Source: Gorsachius magnificus (taxonomy: Eukaryota; Chordata; Aves; Pelecaniformes; Ardeidae). From it: a stretch of DNA of 64,000 nucleotides. The DNA lies in the NCBI GenBank assembly GCA_034008185.1, contig CM067084.1:44715099-44779098 (forward strand), written 5' to 3'. The notes beneath the pieces were generated by a model that saw nothing but the letters and a program-made list of their open reading frames with translations, did no database searches and was not told the DNA's origin. Made by a program: the position numbers and the translations under genes. Below, piece by piece: positions 1 through 11,521 of this stretch (position 1 is its first letter; each line of letters begins with the position of its first letter).

Positions 1-1154
1 TGGATTCAAGCAGGTGCCACGGGGAGGAAAGAGAGAGTTGTCCTTAGTTTCTGCTTTCTGCAGTGAAACTGATCTGGAAAGAGTGATCTTGGGTTGAGAA
101 GAAGGCTAGGAAATGAGCTGGATCCACCCCAAAGGCTTTTCAAGTATTATTTTTCTCTAAATACATGGAAGAGGAAGGACTCTCATTCATGGTTTTCTGG
201 GTTCAGAATGAGCTGCTGTCATTTTCTGTTTGGCTCCACTCCTTCATTACATGTTTTGGCTTATGAATAGCCAATCTGTTACTTTATATGCAGTGGGGTA
301 GATCGCCTATGTTGCTGCAGTGGAAATTCTTAAAAAAATATTCAGCCACTTCTTTTTCTAATAGATTCTTTTGGTTTCATCAGTTCTAATAAGACCTGAA
401 ATGTTTGTTCTAATAAATCCAAACACTCAATTACATATAAAAGCTTTTTGACTCTTAAATTTTTTGCTAAAATTGGTTTGTTAAAAATATCTTTCTTTTT
501 AATAGTTATTTGGTCATGTTTTCTTATTGAGAATAATTGCATTGTTTCTTCTCAGCATTCTTGAGAGTAGAGGTCATTGACTATTCAATACATACGTAAA
601 GGAATTGTCAGAAAATGAATTACTCAGTTAATATATGGGGGGTTTATGCTTATATGGCTTTTTTTCTATTTAGTAGCCTAAATGGTCTTGCTTTATTATA
701 CATAAATATTTTCATTACTGCACAGTAAGAGGACCAGGAAATTATAACCTACCATTTCAAGAAGTTTGTCATCTCAGTTATGTAAGGAACAAACAACACG
801 TACACTATTTGGAAGGAGATGTTATTTGTAAGGTCTCCTAGTGCTAAGGCAATTCTCCATCAAAAATGCAGTGATGCTGTTTCACTCTACATGCTATGTC
901 TACATTGGGCAGTACTTAAAATAGTACAGAGCATCCAGTGTTTCCTTCTCATGTAGGACACCTTTGAAGTAACAATTTTTTTTTAGAGAATTGTAGTATG
1001 ATTGCTTTTTTTTCATTAAACTCTGAAGTCTCTGCAGAGCTTAAATTAGTAAAAAGATTAACAACTTCTTTAAAAAAAAGGTTTTTTTTTAATTTATCTT
1101 TTTTTTTCTTTGCAAATAGGACTAAAATAAGGTTCATTTTATCATATCCATATC
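1..1154. other. AT-rich sequence without gene
   Basis: Unannotated DNA upstream of the CR1 element. Short open frames occur on both strands (for example 342-542 minus and 949-1137 minus), but they are rich in Lys, Phe and Leu from A/T runs and show no domain. I see no repeat family or RNA gene here. Confidence 0.6.
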
Positions 1155-1173
1155 CATTCCCTTACTGCTCTTC

Positions 1174-1510
1174 CACGTGGGTGCTGATGAAGTTGCAGTA
1201 AGTAGCCTGAGGGTGATCAAAAAAGAATTCAAAGGCTTAGGGGTGGTTAGTGAAGGAATCTGGAGCACAGGTTATTTTTTCCTCGCTCCTTCCAGTGGTG
1301 GGCAGAGACACTGGGCAATACAGGCAGACTCAATCTATTAACACGTGGCTTCGCAACTGGTGTTGCCACCACAACTTTGGGTTCTTTGACAATGGGATGG
1401 TCTACATGGCACCGGGCTTGCTGGCATCAAATGGGAGCCAGCTTTCTCAAAGGGGAAAGAGGGTCTTTGCCCAGGAGCTTGTGGGCCTCATTGACAGGGC
1501 TTTAAACTAG
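1174..1510 (+). pseudogene. CR1 ORF1 C-terminal esterase-like fragment
   Basis: This is the end of CR1 ORF1, which in the family carries a C-terminal SGNH esterase-like domain thought to help the ribonucleoprotein reach its target. The last 86 codons (1250-1510, TAG stop) are open and include the typical INTWLRNWC stretch and the LSQRGKRVFAQEL tail. Upstream similarity (HVGADEVA, from 1174) lies in another frame, so there is a frameshift at about 1240-1255. The family normally has a D-x-x-H pair (as in DGVHLSQRG, recalled) just before the tail; here the same place reads NGSQLSQRG, so both acidic and histidine residues are changed. The N-terminal part and the catalytic serine region are absent. 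ORF2 follows directly. Confidence 0.85.
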
Positions 1511-1512
1511 AT

Positions 1513-2331
1513 GTGAAGGGGGAAGGGGAACCTATCAGGCTTGCCAGCGACAGGCTAGGGTATGAAACGCAAGGGTTAGAGGGACTGGGGGCTAGTATGA
1601 GCCTTCAACCTGTTGCCCAGCAGTGTGTCAGGGGCGCTGCAGTGAAGTTGAAGTCTGGCAGAGGTGAGCCGGAGGCTCCTGAGGTAGTAGGAGCCAACAA
1701 GGAAAAGCCCGTGAAACACCTCAAAGGAAACGAGGGGTGTTCTGCTATGAAGGTGACGAAGCCGGCAGCTCAGATGAAATTCCTCTATACAAACGCACGC
1801 AGCATGGGTAACAAACAAGAGGAGTTGGAAGCTATCATGCTGCTAGAAAGCTACAACCTGATTGCCATTACGGAAACTTGGTGGGATGAATCCCACGACT
1901 GGAATGTAGCTATTGATGGCTACAGGCTGTTCAGAAGGGACAGGCGAGGAAGGAGGGGCGGAGGCGTTGCCCTTTACATCAAGAAATCATCAGAGTCTGA
2001 AGAGCTGGCCCTGAAGAATAGCCACGAGCAGGTCGAAAGCTTATGGGTAAGAGTCAGAGAGAGAGGCAACAAAGGGAACCTGGTGGCTGGTGTCTACTAC
2101 AGGCCACCAGATCAAGAGGAGCCGACTGATGAGCGTTCTTCCTCCAACTCCAGGAGGCTTTGCGCTCGCAGGCTCTCGTCCTACTGGGGGACTTCAACCA
2201 CCCCGACATCTGCTGGAAAACCAACATGGCAAGCTGTAGGCAATCCAGCAGGTTTCTCGAATACATTGAGGACAACTTCTTAAGCCAGGTAATAGACACC
2301 CCTACCCGAGGGAATGCGATACTGGACCTGC
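1513..2331 (+). pseudogene. CR1 ORF2 endonuclease domain, frameshifted
   Basis: This is the apurinic-endonuclease-like domain of CR1 ORF2, which nicks target DNA to prime reverse transcription. The first frame runs from the end of ORF1. The recognisable domain begins near residue 89 of that frame (FLYTNARSMGNK), with the metal-binding Asn at about residue 94 and the catalytic Glu in AITETWWDES at about residue 121. Similarity then leaves this frame at about 2133, where one base appears to be missing, and continues as VLLGDFNHPDICW in the next frame (about 2134-2331). A second break follows near 2330. The final SDH motif ([10 protein letters not shown]) lies in the following segment. All key endonuclease motifs can therefore be seen, but spread over separate frames. 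The true start is uncertain; internal ATGs at residues 79 or 88 are possible. Confidence 0.92.
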
Positions 2332-3935
2332 AATGCAAGCGAGCTCGTCGGAGATGTCAAGATCGGAGGCAGCCTGGGCTGCAGTGATCACGCACTGGTA
2401 AAGCTCACGCTCATGAGGGAAATGGGAAGAACAAAGAGTATAGTCCGGACCCTGAATTTTAGAAAAGCAAACTTGCAGCTCCTCAAGGAGATAGTCAGAA
2501 GGACTCCCTGGGAAACGGTCCTCAGGGACAGGGGAACAGAACAGAGCTGGCAGATCTTTAAGGATGTGATCCACAGAGCACAAGAGCTCTCGATCCCTAG
2601 GTGTAAGAAATCGGGCAAAGAAGGGAAGAGACCGGCATGGCTGAGACGAGAGATGCTGGTCAAACTAAGGAGGAAGAAGGAACTGCACAGGCAGTGGAAG
2701 CAGGGACAGGCATCCTGGGAAGAGTACAGGGACGCGGTCTGGTTGTGTAGGAACAGGGTCAGGAAGGCCAAGGCGCAGCTGGAGCTAAACTTGGCTAGGG
2801 ATGCAAAAAATAATAAGAAGGGTTTCTACAGGTATATCAGCTGGAAAAGGATGGTTAAAGAAAGCGTACCCCCGCTGACCAGCGAGACTGGCAAGCTGGT
2901 AACAGCAGATGAGGAGAAGGCTGAGGTACTCAACAACTTTTTTGCCTCAGTCTTCACTGGCAACCTTTCTCCTCACCCCTCCCGTGTTGATGGATGGCAT
3001 GAGGGGGACCGGGAGGGCAAAACCCCTCCTGCTGTAAGAGAAGATCAGGTTTGTGACCACCTGAGGAACCTGAACGCGCATAAGTCCATGGGACCCGATG
3101 AGATGCATCCCAGAGTCCTGAGGGAGCTGGCCGATGTAGTCACCGAGCCACTCTCCATGATATTTGAAAAGTCATGGCAGTCAGGTGAAGTCCCTGGTGA
3201 CTGGAAGAAGGGAAACATTGTGCCCATTTTCAAAAAGGGTAGAAAGAAAGACCCTGGGAACTACCGACCTGTCAGCCTCACCTCTGTGCCTGGGAAGATC
3301 ATGGAACGGATCCTCCTAGAAGCTATGCTAAAGCACATGGAGGCCAGGGAGATAATTCGAGATAGCCAGCATGGCTTCACCAAGGGCAAGTCCTGCCTGA
3401 CGAACCTAGTGACTTTCTATGATGGTGTGACAGCATCAGTGGACAAGGGAATACCAACAGACGTCATCTATCTGGACTTCTGCAAAGCCTTTGACACGGT
3501 CCCCCACAACATCCTTCTCTCTAAATTGGAGAGCTGTGGATTTGATGGGTGTTCTGTTTGGTGGATAAGGAACTGGCTGAATGGTCGCATCCAGAGGGTA
3601 CTGGTCAATGGCTCGATGTCCGGATGGAGACCGGTGACAAGTGGTGTCCCTCAGGGGTCCGTACTGGGACCGGTGCTGTTTAACGTTTTCATCAATGACT
3701 TAGGCAGCGAGATCTAGTACACCCTCAGCAAGTTTGCGGGTGACACCAAACTGAGTGGTGCGGTTGACACACCAGAAGGACGGTATGTCATCCAGAGAGA
3801 CCTGGACAAGCTGGAGAGGTGAGCCTGTGTGAACCTCATGAGGTCCTGCACCTGGGTTGGGGCAGTATCAATACAGGCTGGGGGAAGAAAGGATCGAGAG
3901 CAGCCCTGCCGAGAGGGACTTGGGGGTACTGATGG
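2332..3935 (+). pseudogene. CR1 ORF2 reverse transcriptase, broken
   Basis: This is the main body of CR1 ORF2: the end of the endonuclease (SDHALV) followed by the reverse transcriptase. One frame stays open to 3717. Reverse transcriptase landmarks in order are [27 protein letters not shown], the first catalytic Asp block [13 protein letters not shown], and [17 protein letters not shown] at 3715-3717 interrupts the frame just before the second catalytic block, which continues in frame as [10 protein letters not shown]: the usual FADD reads FAGD, so one of the two metal-binding aspartates is Gly. A TGA at 3820-3822 stops this frame again, probably a former Trp. After this, up to about 3940, small deletions relative to the recalled consensus shift the frame twice. 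The enzyme is certainly inactive. Confidence 0.94.
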
Positions 3936-4496
3936 ATGAAAAGCTGGCAATGTGCGCTGGCAGCCCAGAAGGCCAACCGTACTCTGGGCTGCATCAGGAG
4001 AAGCGTGGCCAGCAGGTTGAGGGAGGCGATTCTGCCCCTCTACTCTGCTCTGGTGAGACCTCACCTGGAGTACTGCGTCCAGCTCTGGAGCCCTCAGCAC
4101 AAGAAGGACATGGAACTGTTGGAGCGGGTCCAGAGGAGGGCCACAAAAATGATCCGAGGGCTGGAGCGCCTCTCCTATGAGGACAGGCTGAGAGAGTTGG
4201 GCTTGTTCAGCCTGGAGAAGAGAAGGCTGCGGGGAGACCTGATTGCAGCCTTTCAGTACGTAAAGGGGGCCTATAGGAAAGATGGGGAAAATCTTTTTGG
4301 TAGGGCCAGCTGTGACAGGAGAAGGGGTAATGGCTTTAAACTAAAACAGGGTAGGTTTAGACTGGATACAAGGAAGAAATTCTTTACAATGAGGGTGGTA
4401 AAACACTGGAATGCGTTGCCCAGAGAGGTAGTGGAGGCGCCATCCCTGGAAGCATTCAAGGCCAGGTTGGATGGGGCTCTGAGCAACCTGATCTAG
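3936..4496 (+). pseudogene. CR1 ORF2 C-terminal region, open but orphaned
   Basis: A 187-codon open stretch, ending in TAG, encodes the conserved CR1 ORF2 C-terminus after the reverse transcriptase. Landmarks are [73 protein letters not shown] and [18 protein letters not shown]. The frame is reached only after the upstream breaks, so it would not be made as part of a normal ORF2. The first residues before [10 protein letters not shown] are likely out of register with the family. The same region is present in the two other sizeable CR1 copies of the window (24.9 kb and 53.2 kb), which allows direct comparison. Confidence 0.93.
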
Positions 4497-4582
4497 TTAG
4501 CGGTGTCCCTGCTCACTGCAGGGGGGTTGGACTAGATGACCTCGAGGGGTCCCTTCCAATCTAAAACATTCTATGATTCTAT
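4497..4582 (+). repeat. CR1 3' UTR and terminal repeats
   Basis: After the ORF2 stop comes the conserved CR1 3' tail: a G-rich GGGGGGTTGGACTAGATGAC segment, a CCTTCCAATC segment able to pair with it, and the terminal ATTCTATG repeat (4568-4582). In the family this tail is recognised by the reverse transcriptase. It marks the plus orientation and the exact 3' end of the element. Confidence 0.92.
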
Positions 4583-7500
4583 ATAACCTATGGCTTTGAA
4601 ATCATAGCCTTAGCTCTTGTTCTTCAACATTTTTGCAACATCAATCTTTCTATCTCTCTGTCCATTCACCTACAAATTCTGAGTATTTTTTTAATAAACA
4701 ATTATTTATATGTTAAAATCTGTCTCATAGAAGGAAAATCTGCTTTTCAAGAAGACATTATTACTATTTAGTTAGTTCTTAAGCAAGGGATTTGTAACTT
4801 TGAAATCTGCTGTGCATGTGGTTTTTAAAATGTGTCACAGGCTTAGAGAAAACATGTACCTTACAAATAAATGTTAATATTTTGTAATAGTTAGAATCAG
4901 ATGAGAGAAAGTTAAAGCAAGACATTATAATATCCGTGTTTTATTGTCAATTGTATAATTGCCATTGATAAAGCAGGCTTTTTCTAAAGTTACAGAATGT
5001 ACAAAGCTATTGAAAAACTATGTTTAAATGAGATAGCTTACTTAGTGAAATAAAATACGTAACAGAACCTGTGTGAATGGATTGCTGTGTACTTTAATCA
5101 TGGATATAAACAAGTGAGCATTATTTAAAGTTCAGTAATGGTCTATTGTTAGAAGAGAGAATCTTAATGGTTTTATTCAAAATGATGATGAATTAATACT
5201 GAAGCTGCTTCCCCTTCATCTACTTGCTGAGTTTTACCATGTGATATTTACAGGCAGGGTATATTTCTTCAGACCTGTTAATGGTGGTTTTCATCCTTAT
5301 TTTGCCATGGGTTATTTCTCTTGTCTAATTACACTATACTGTCTATGATCTAAACCAGCTCCATACTTAACAGGAAAAGGTAATGATTTACTTCACTGTC
5401 CTTTAATTTGGCACTTCAAAATGAGATGTACAAGAAATACACAGATCTCAATGTTTTCTGTTCTTTCAAATATTTAATTTCATTCCAAAAAAAAAAAAAA
5501 ATTTCCCATGTTTGAAAAGAAATACTGCAAGAAATTTACTTCAGAGCCTGAGAATGAAATAATCAGATTTATTTTAACTGTTCCTTCAAGGGTTAGAATA
5601 TTTACTACAACAAAAATATTTCCTCAGTCATAAGCAAGAAAATTTCCATAGAGGCACATATAAAGAAGGATAAATGATATGTTGAAGAAAAAAACTGACC
5701 CTAGGAACTTCTTTTATACAATGAAATTTGTGGCTAAATACCTCACTGACAACACTGACGGATTTCCATATAATAACTGCAGATTAGCTAGCATTTCTTA
5801 GGTACTAAGAAAAGAAAGTGCAAAGGAACCTTAGGTTCTTCAGTAAAATTCTACCTTTCTGTTACAAAAATGTTTTCATAGATAAGTTCAGCAACATACA
5901 GGCACCCTGATGCCAAATACTTTACACTGCTAAGCAACATGATGTCAGTAAAGATAACAATTAAAAATAAGCTTAGCCCTAAGGATTTGAAAAATCTTTT
6001 AAAATCATACTATTTCACCTTCTATGGTGACAAAAGTTCTGCATAAGATGTTTTTCTGAACAGACTACAATCCAGAAAAGAAAGGTAACAATTATTCCTG
6101 CAGATAGCATGTGCAAAATAGATAGACTGTTATGTTAAGCAGGAGAAATACCTTTCAATTTGTTTTACAAATTAAGAATGAAAAATTCCATTCTGTGCTT
6201 TGATTTGCATCCCAAGTCATGAATGGGTAGTCATTTTTTCTTCAGAAGTACCTCTTTCTCTGTTGATCACTGAGAATTGCTCAGGTATCATTCGGCTGGA
6301 GAATAAGGAAGCTTAATGAATTTATTTATATGTCTCTTTTTGTTCCCTTATGTCTCACTAATTCATTCTCTGTTAGGGAAAAGAGGCCTTTACTAATAAA
6401 ACTGAAAAAAAAAAAAAAGTAGAAGAAATAAACAATCATTTTTTTCCCTTCTTCCACAGAGCTGTTATTAAAGAAAATGCTCAGAAAGAAGTTAAGGCTG
6501 AATGCAATTTCTTGTTGCTTTTCCGTGTATAGTATGTGACACAGAACTATGTTAGACAGGCAGTTGGGTGGCAGCCTGGGAAGCAAAACTATGACTTGCA
6601 TAGGAAGACAATTTTGTTTAGATGTTCTAAGAGGAAAAGCTTGTGGATTTTGACATTTTTCCCTTTTAGAGGGAGAATTAAATTATTCACCGAGCTCTCG
6701 AGGGACTTCTGAGCTGGGATTCCTGAAGTTAAAAGAGAAAACAAAGTACTGTATTGTGCTGTTGCTTACCTCTTGAATAGACTTGTGGATCCAAAATTTA
6801 GATGTAGAAGTAAATTGCTTAAAAGCCCATTGCTTGTCTGTTTCCAAGTTTTCTTTTACTTGTTAATGTTAAAAAATAAACCTAATGTAACAGAGTATTT
6901 CTTTTCACTGGCTTCCATCTGTATCATAGATCTTCCATTACTCCCAGCGTTTTCATCATACATATTTTGTGCAAAATGTGTCATAAGAAAAGGAGCAGAA
7001 AATACAAGTTGCATGTTTTACTTAAAAGCTTTTTTCCTTTGGATCCTATGTGTAAAATATAGAAAGTTTTAAAAACATAAAAACCCTGGAGGAGAAAAAC
7101 CTGAAAGTATTTTTCAGATTGAATGGAGGTGTGAGACTCAGGCAATCAAATATTCTAATTTGTGCTTACTCTGTCTGGATGCAGTAGGCATATTTCACTT
7201 CCCTGTCATGCTCTGATCCACTGTTGCTAGGGAGAGAGGATATAATGGTAAAACGACTTTATGTAATAAAATTGATTTAAATTACAACAGTCATTCTCAC
7301 AATAATCCTTTTAATTGCTCTTAGGAATTATGAAATTAATTAAGAAATATCTTGTGGCATCCCATCAATTTAAAAAATAAAATATTGATTTAACTCATTG
7401 AATAATTAGTACCTTGTGAAAAGTAATCATCTTAGCTTTTTATTTTTATGAAAAAAAACCCACCAAAAACCAAATGAAAGTTGAATATGCCTAATAAAGA

Positions 7501-10500
7501 AATATTTCTCTTTTGAATCCATTTCACCATCTCATGCCTACCCTTATCAGCTAAACCAGATGAGATTAGTGGTGTCCTGAGTCCCATTAAGAGGAAGAAA
7601 GCCTTTGTTTTTTTACTTGGTAGCACTCAGTTTCCTATCATTTTCTCTCTTGCTAAGCCTTTGTGCTTAACTTAAACTGCCAGGAAAATACATTAACCTT
7701 TAAAGGGAAGTGGCAAAATAATCTATTATATGAGGTATAAAAACCATTTCCTTCAGCTATAGCACTTATTTTCTTTCTGTACTCATTAAGTGTTTATGCA
7801 GTGTTTACAGTTGCACACTATTAGCCAGATTTAATTAGGTGACATAGGACATAGAAATATATGAACAGGGCCCCGACACAGCTGAAGATATATACCAGGA
7901 ATCATTTGATGACAGGAATTGCAAAAGTGACATTAAACTCATATCTGCATTGCCCAGCCCTGGGTTCCCTGAATTCTGAAGTTCTTCCTCTGTAACAATT
8001 TAGAGTGTCCTCAGCCTAATTGCAAATCACACTTCTTGAAAGTGACTATGAGGTGGGAAAGGATCAGAAATTCTTGCCCCTGCTCTCGTTTCTTTATTTA
8101 CACCTTCTCTAGCAATAGTACAGTGACAAGGTAGAAATCATTATTCTTTGTTCAGAGCACTGGAAAAGTCCCTTAGCCTGGAATTGAGATTTTCATGGCA
8201 AATAATGCCGGTCAGGTTCCACCAGATGTGTGACACAAAATCAGCTATGCTATACCTAGAATCTAGATAAATGCTTGGTTTTAGTTCAAAGCATACATTT
8301 TATTCATCTGCAGTTCTAGTATTAAAAACAATGCACTCTGCATTTATATGAAATGCACTTCTTTAATGAATGGAAATGAACAAAGAAAGAATTATATTAA
8401 AAACATAAAAGTAGAGACAGCTGGGATGGGGGAGAAATTCAGTCTGTTCAATACAGGCAGGATTCTGTATAAGGGTCATGAATACTACTTAAGCAATGGG
8501 CCATTAGGGCGGTGTGGTTATCATGAAATAATCTCACCCCTGGAGAGATAACTATGGACCAGATGCAGCCATGTGCTTCTAAGCACCCAGGGGTGTAGTT
8601 ATCATGATAATCACACCTGCTGATTTTGTTTCATTGCCACTATAAAATTTTCTGTATTTTGTTTCAGTACAAACATAACACAGTGTTTAAGTATATTATT
8701 CAGACCACAGAAAATTGCCAATTAATGTAAGAATAGTTAAGCAGTTTAAGCTACGATGCTACTGCAAAACCACATAAAAATATGGCAGCGCCAGTAGGAA
8801 GTAATACTTGGAAGATAGGTTTGAAGGAAATGGATCTTTGTTTCAGGGGAGGAAGGGTACATTAACAGATGTTTAAGGTACTTGAAAGGCAAGACCCTAT
8901 GTTCCACTGCACCAGGACAAAGCCAGAGCTCCTGTCTTCCCCACTTGCTAAAAATTTGACCTCTTAATGGTAAAAAAGATGATGAAGGACTCACTACCTG
9001 GAGCAAAAAGCTTTAGGTAATTTTTTTCCTCCAAAACCAGCATTCATCAAACCCCTTTGGTGCCAGTCTCTTGAGAAAACCCAAAGATTTGAATTCATAG
9101 TTTATGCAGCAAGGACCCCACTTTCTTTTGTCTGGAGACAATGGTTGGGATGGCTGTTGGTAAAATATTCACAGTCCCCCCAGGGAGACGAGCTGTCAAG
9201 TAATAATAAGGCAGCAAGGAGCAGCAGGGAACAGGGTCTGGGCTTCTGTGGAAATAGCACTGAATCTGGCTTGTTTTAAAGGCTAGGGGCTCTAGCTAAG
9301 GAGTGTATGGTCTTCTCTCTTCACTGAAGAGGTGTAACCTGACACAAAAGAATACATTAGAAAAAAATAAACAGATGGGTTTTCATCTTCATTGCTTGAA
9401 CCAAATGAAAGGGAAGAAGGGGCTTTGTTTTCTTTTCATGATCAAGTCTGATTCTTTTAAAAGAAGCAAATTTCTGTTGTCTGGAAGAGGCCCACGTAAA
9501 AAAAGGTGATTAAGCCTGGACAAAATGAAATTAAATGTTTTCAGTTCACTGAGTTTTTATGACACAGAATGGTGTTTGAAATATGCCTGAAATTTTGTCA
9601 GCCTCATCAAACAATATGATCTGGTAGAATTTAGGGCTGTAGGTTTTTCAGCTGAGAATCCTTTGACTCATCTAGGGTGTGCATGCCGGTATACATATAA
9701 GCTAACACAGCCAAAAGTTAAGTGTAAATTTTACCATAAATGTTGATGAAAAAAATTACTTTTTAAGAAAAAATTTTACTAGAGATAGCATCCAAATAAA
9801 AAATTTGCTGTGTGCAGATGGTCTCATCTCGAGTTTTTAAAGTATTATAAGCTTTTGCAGCTAGCTTTCTAAAGGTAGGATTATGAACTCTCAAGTCACA
9901 TGTTATAGAAAGTACTGTCAACCACATCAGGACATCATGATCAGAAGCTGTTAGTCTAAGGCTAAGCATGTGAGTGGACTGAAGAAAGTTATTCTTTTTT
10001 CTTTTCCCTTATCCAAATTCCTTAATTAATCAAGATACTTGCATGAAACCTGAATTTTAGGAGGATACTAGGCACAGGGAAAACACCTATGAGAGGACAA
10101 TCATTTAAAATTACTCAAGGACACATAGAAGAAGGAGAAGATGCCTCGGTAAACCATGAATAAAAGACATGAAGGAGTGGACAGAACTGAAGACAAAACC
10201 TAGCAACAAAGTTAGAAATATAAAATATATAAGGCAGAATATGACTCTAAATATTTTTAATGTAGTGTTTTCATTGCTTCTTGGCTGTCAGGAGTTCCTG
10301 AGGAGAACAATAACAAAGAAAACACAATAGTTCTGAGAAATAAGCAGACAAATGGCAGAGGAAAGAAATAAGTTATAAAACAAAAGAGAATGGGAAGAAA
10401 TCAAATGCAAATAAAAATGTTAAAGACAAAAAAAAAGAAAATTGGAAAAAATAACTAAGGAAAATTAAACAACAAATAAATAAACTGAGGAAATTCTGCA

Positions 10501-11454
10501 AAAAAATGTTATAAAAAGCAAGAGAATAATAATTTATAATAAAAGGATAATTATTATTTTTCCCTTCGTCACAGTGAACTAGTGGTGCTCACATACTGTT
10601 AGAACTGTATCTGAAATGTCATTTATTTTGGTTTGGAAAACTAAAATACATTTAACAAGCCTTTGTAAAAAACAGCTCTCCTCACTTTTCCACATCTCTA
10701 GCTCTTACAGGAATTGCAGAGGTAAAGGCATAAATCAACTTGATCAATAAATGAAGTTGTGGAGACAGAATTGCAAATATCTTGAGGAGTCATCACTTTG
10801 GAGTTGACTGTGTTAACCCCTAACTGCTTCTATACTTTAAATAGAAAACAATTCTGAAAAATGATCACCTGAATACTTAATAACTGCTCATATTTTTCCA
10901 GATACAGAATTCTATTTAAACACATTACTATGTTCATGTATCATATGTTCAGACACCTTTTTAACATGCTTCTTATATTTAGAGATTATTTTTTCTGACA
11001 AACATTCACATGCTTACTCACTTGAAAGTATCTTTAACATTATTTGTGTTTGTGTGTCTGAATTTTTGGGTTTGGTTTTTTTTGGTTTTTTTTCCCCAAG
11101 GAACACATGAAAATATTTCCTCAGGAGAAGACATAGAAGGGACAAGCCAGAACTGCCATTCATAGATATTATTAACGTGATCCAAATGTGTCTTCGTTTT
11201 AATTCTTAGAAGAATTTAGAAGAAAATATCTGTATCTAGGGAGAGGAAATTGAAGCTCAGTACTACATAAAATTGAAGCTAAGTACTATATAAAACTATG
11301 TAAGGGATGATATTTGCCATGCAGGATGCATTCATAATAAGCCATTGCTAAGGAAAATGGAAGAGGAGAAGGAAAGGAAGGACATAATTTGTCAGATAGT
11401 CAAACTCTGGCCAAGAACTCCTCTAATCCTGTGGGCTTTAGCTCATGATCTCAT
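4583..11454. other. AT-rich non-genic stretch
   Basis: No gene, RNA gene or named mobile element could be supported. Short frames such as 6326-6601 minus and 6773-7072 plus are unrecognised and consist of low-complexity Phe/Leu/Ser sequence. There is a run of 15 A at 5487-5501. The block at about 10080-10560 is strongly A-rich on the plus strand, with many A and AAT runs. Confidence 0.6.
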
Positions 11455-11521
11455 CCTCATTTGACCGTTAAGTTTGAAATAAAAACGATGTGAAGGGCTC
11501 TACCACTGAGCTACTAAACTG
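11455..11521 (-). pseudogene. Decayed tRNA-like sequence or tRNA-derived SINE head
   Basis: On the minus strand, 11497-11513 reads TAGCTCAGTGGTAGAGC, an exact match to the D-arm / A-box of many tRNAs. About 45 bases further on the same strand, around 11458-11468, ACGGTCAAATG resembles a B-box (GGTTCRANTCC) at the normal tRNA spacing. The acceptor stem does not pair and no anticodon stem is obvious, so it is not a working tRNA. It may be an old tRNA pseudogene or the promoter part of a tRNA-derived SINE. Chance cannot be excluded because the B-box is weak. Confidence 0.35.

Larger units (their letters stand above)
1155..4582 (+). mobile_element. Long CR1 LINE copy, 5'-truncated, decayed
   Basis: This is a chicken-repeat-1 (CR1) non-LTR retrotransposon. 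In order it shows the end of ORF1 (esterase-like), the ORF2 endonuclease, the reverse transcriptase, the ORF2 C-terminal region and a short 3' UTR ending in ATTCTATG followed by ATTCTAT (4568-4582). The left limit is set where similarity to ORF1 begins, around 1155-1174; the 5' UTR and most of ORF1 are missing, which fits incomplete reverse transcription. ORF2 is interrupted by frameshifts near 2133, 2330 and 3940 and by stops at 3715-3717 and 3820-3822, so it cannot make an active enzyme. The intact family copies reverse-transcribe their own RNA at a nicked target site. No clear target duplication was seen, as is common for CR1. Confidence 0.96.

Noticed and set aside
2388..2771. Minus-strand frame of 127 codons inside the long CR1
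   Set aside because: Antisense shadow of the conserved ORF2 reading frame.
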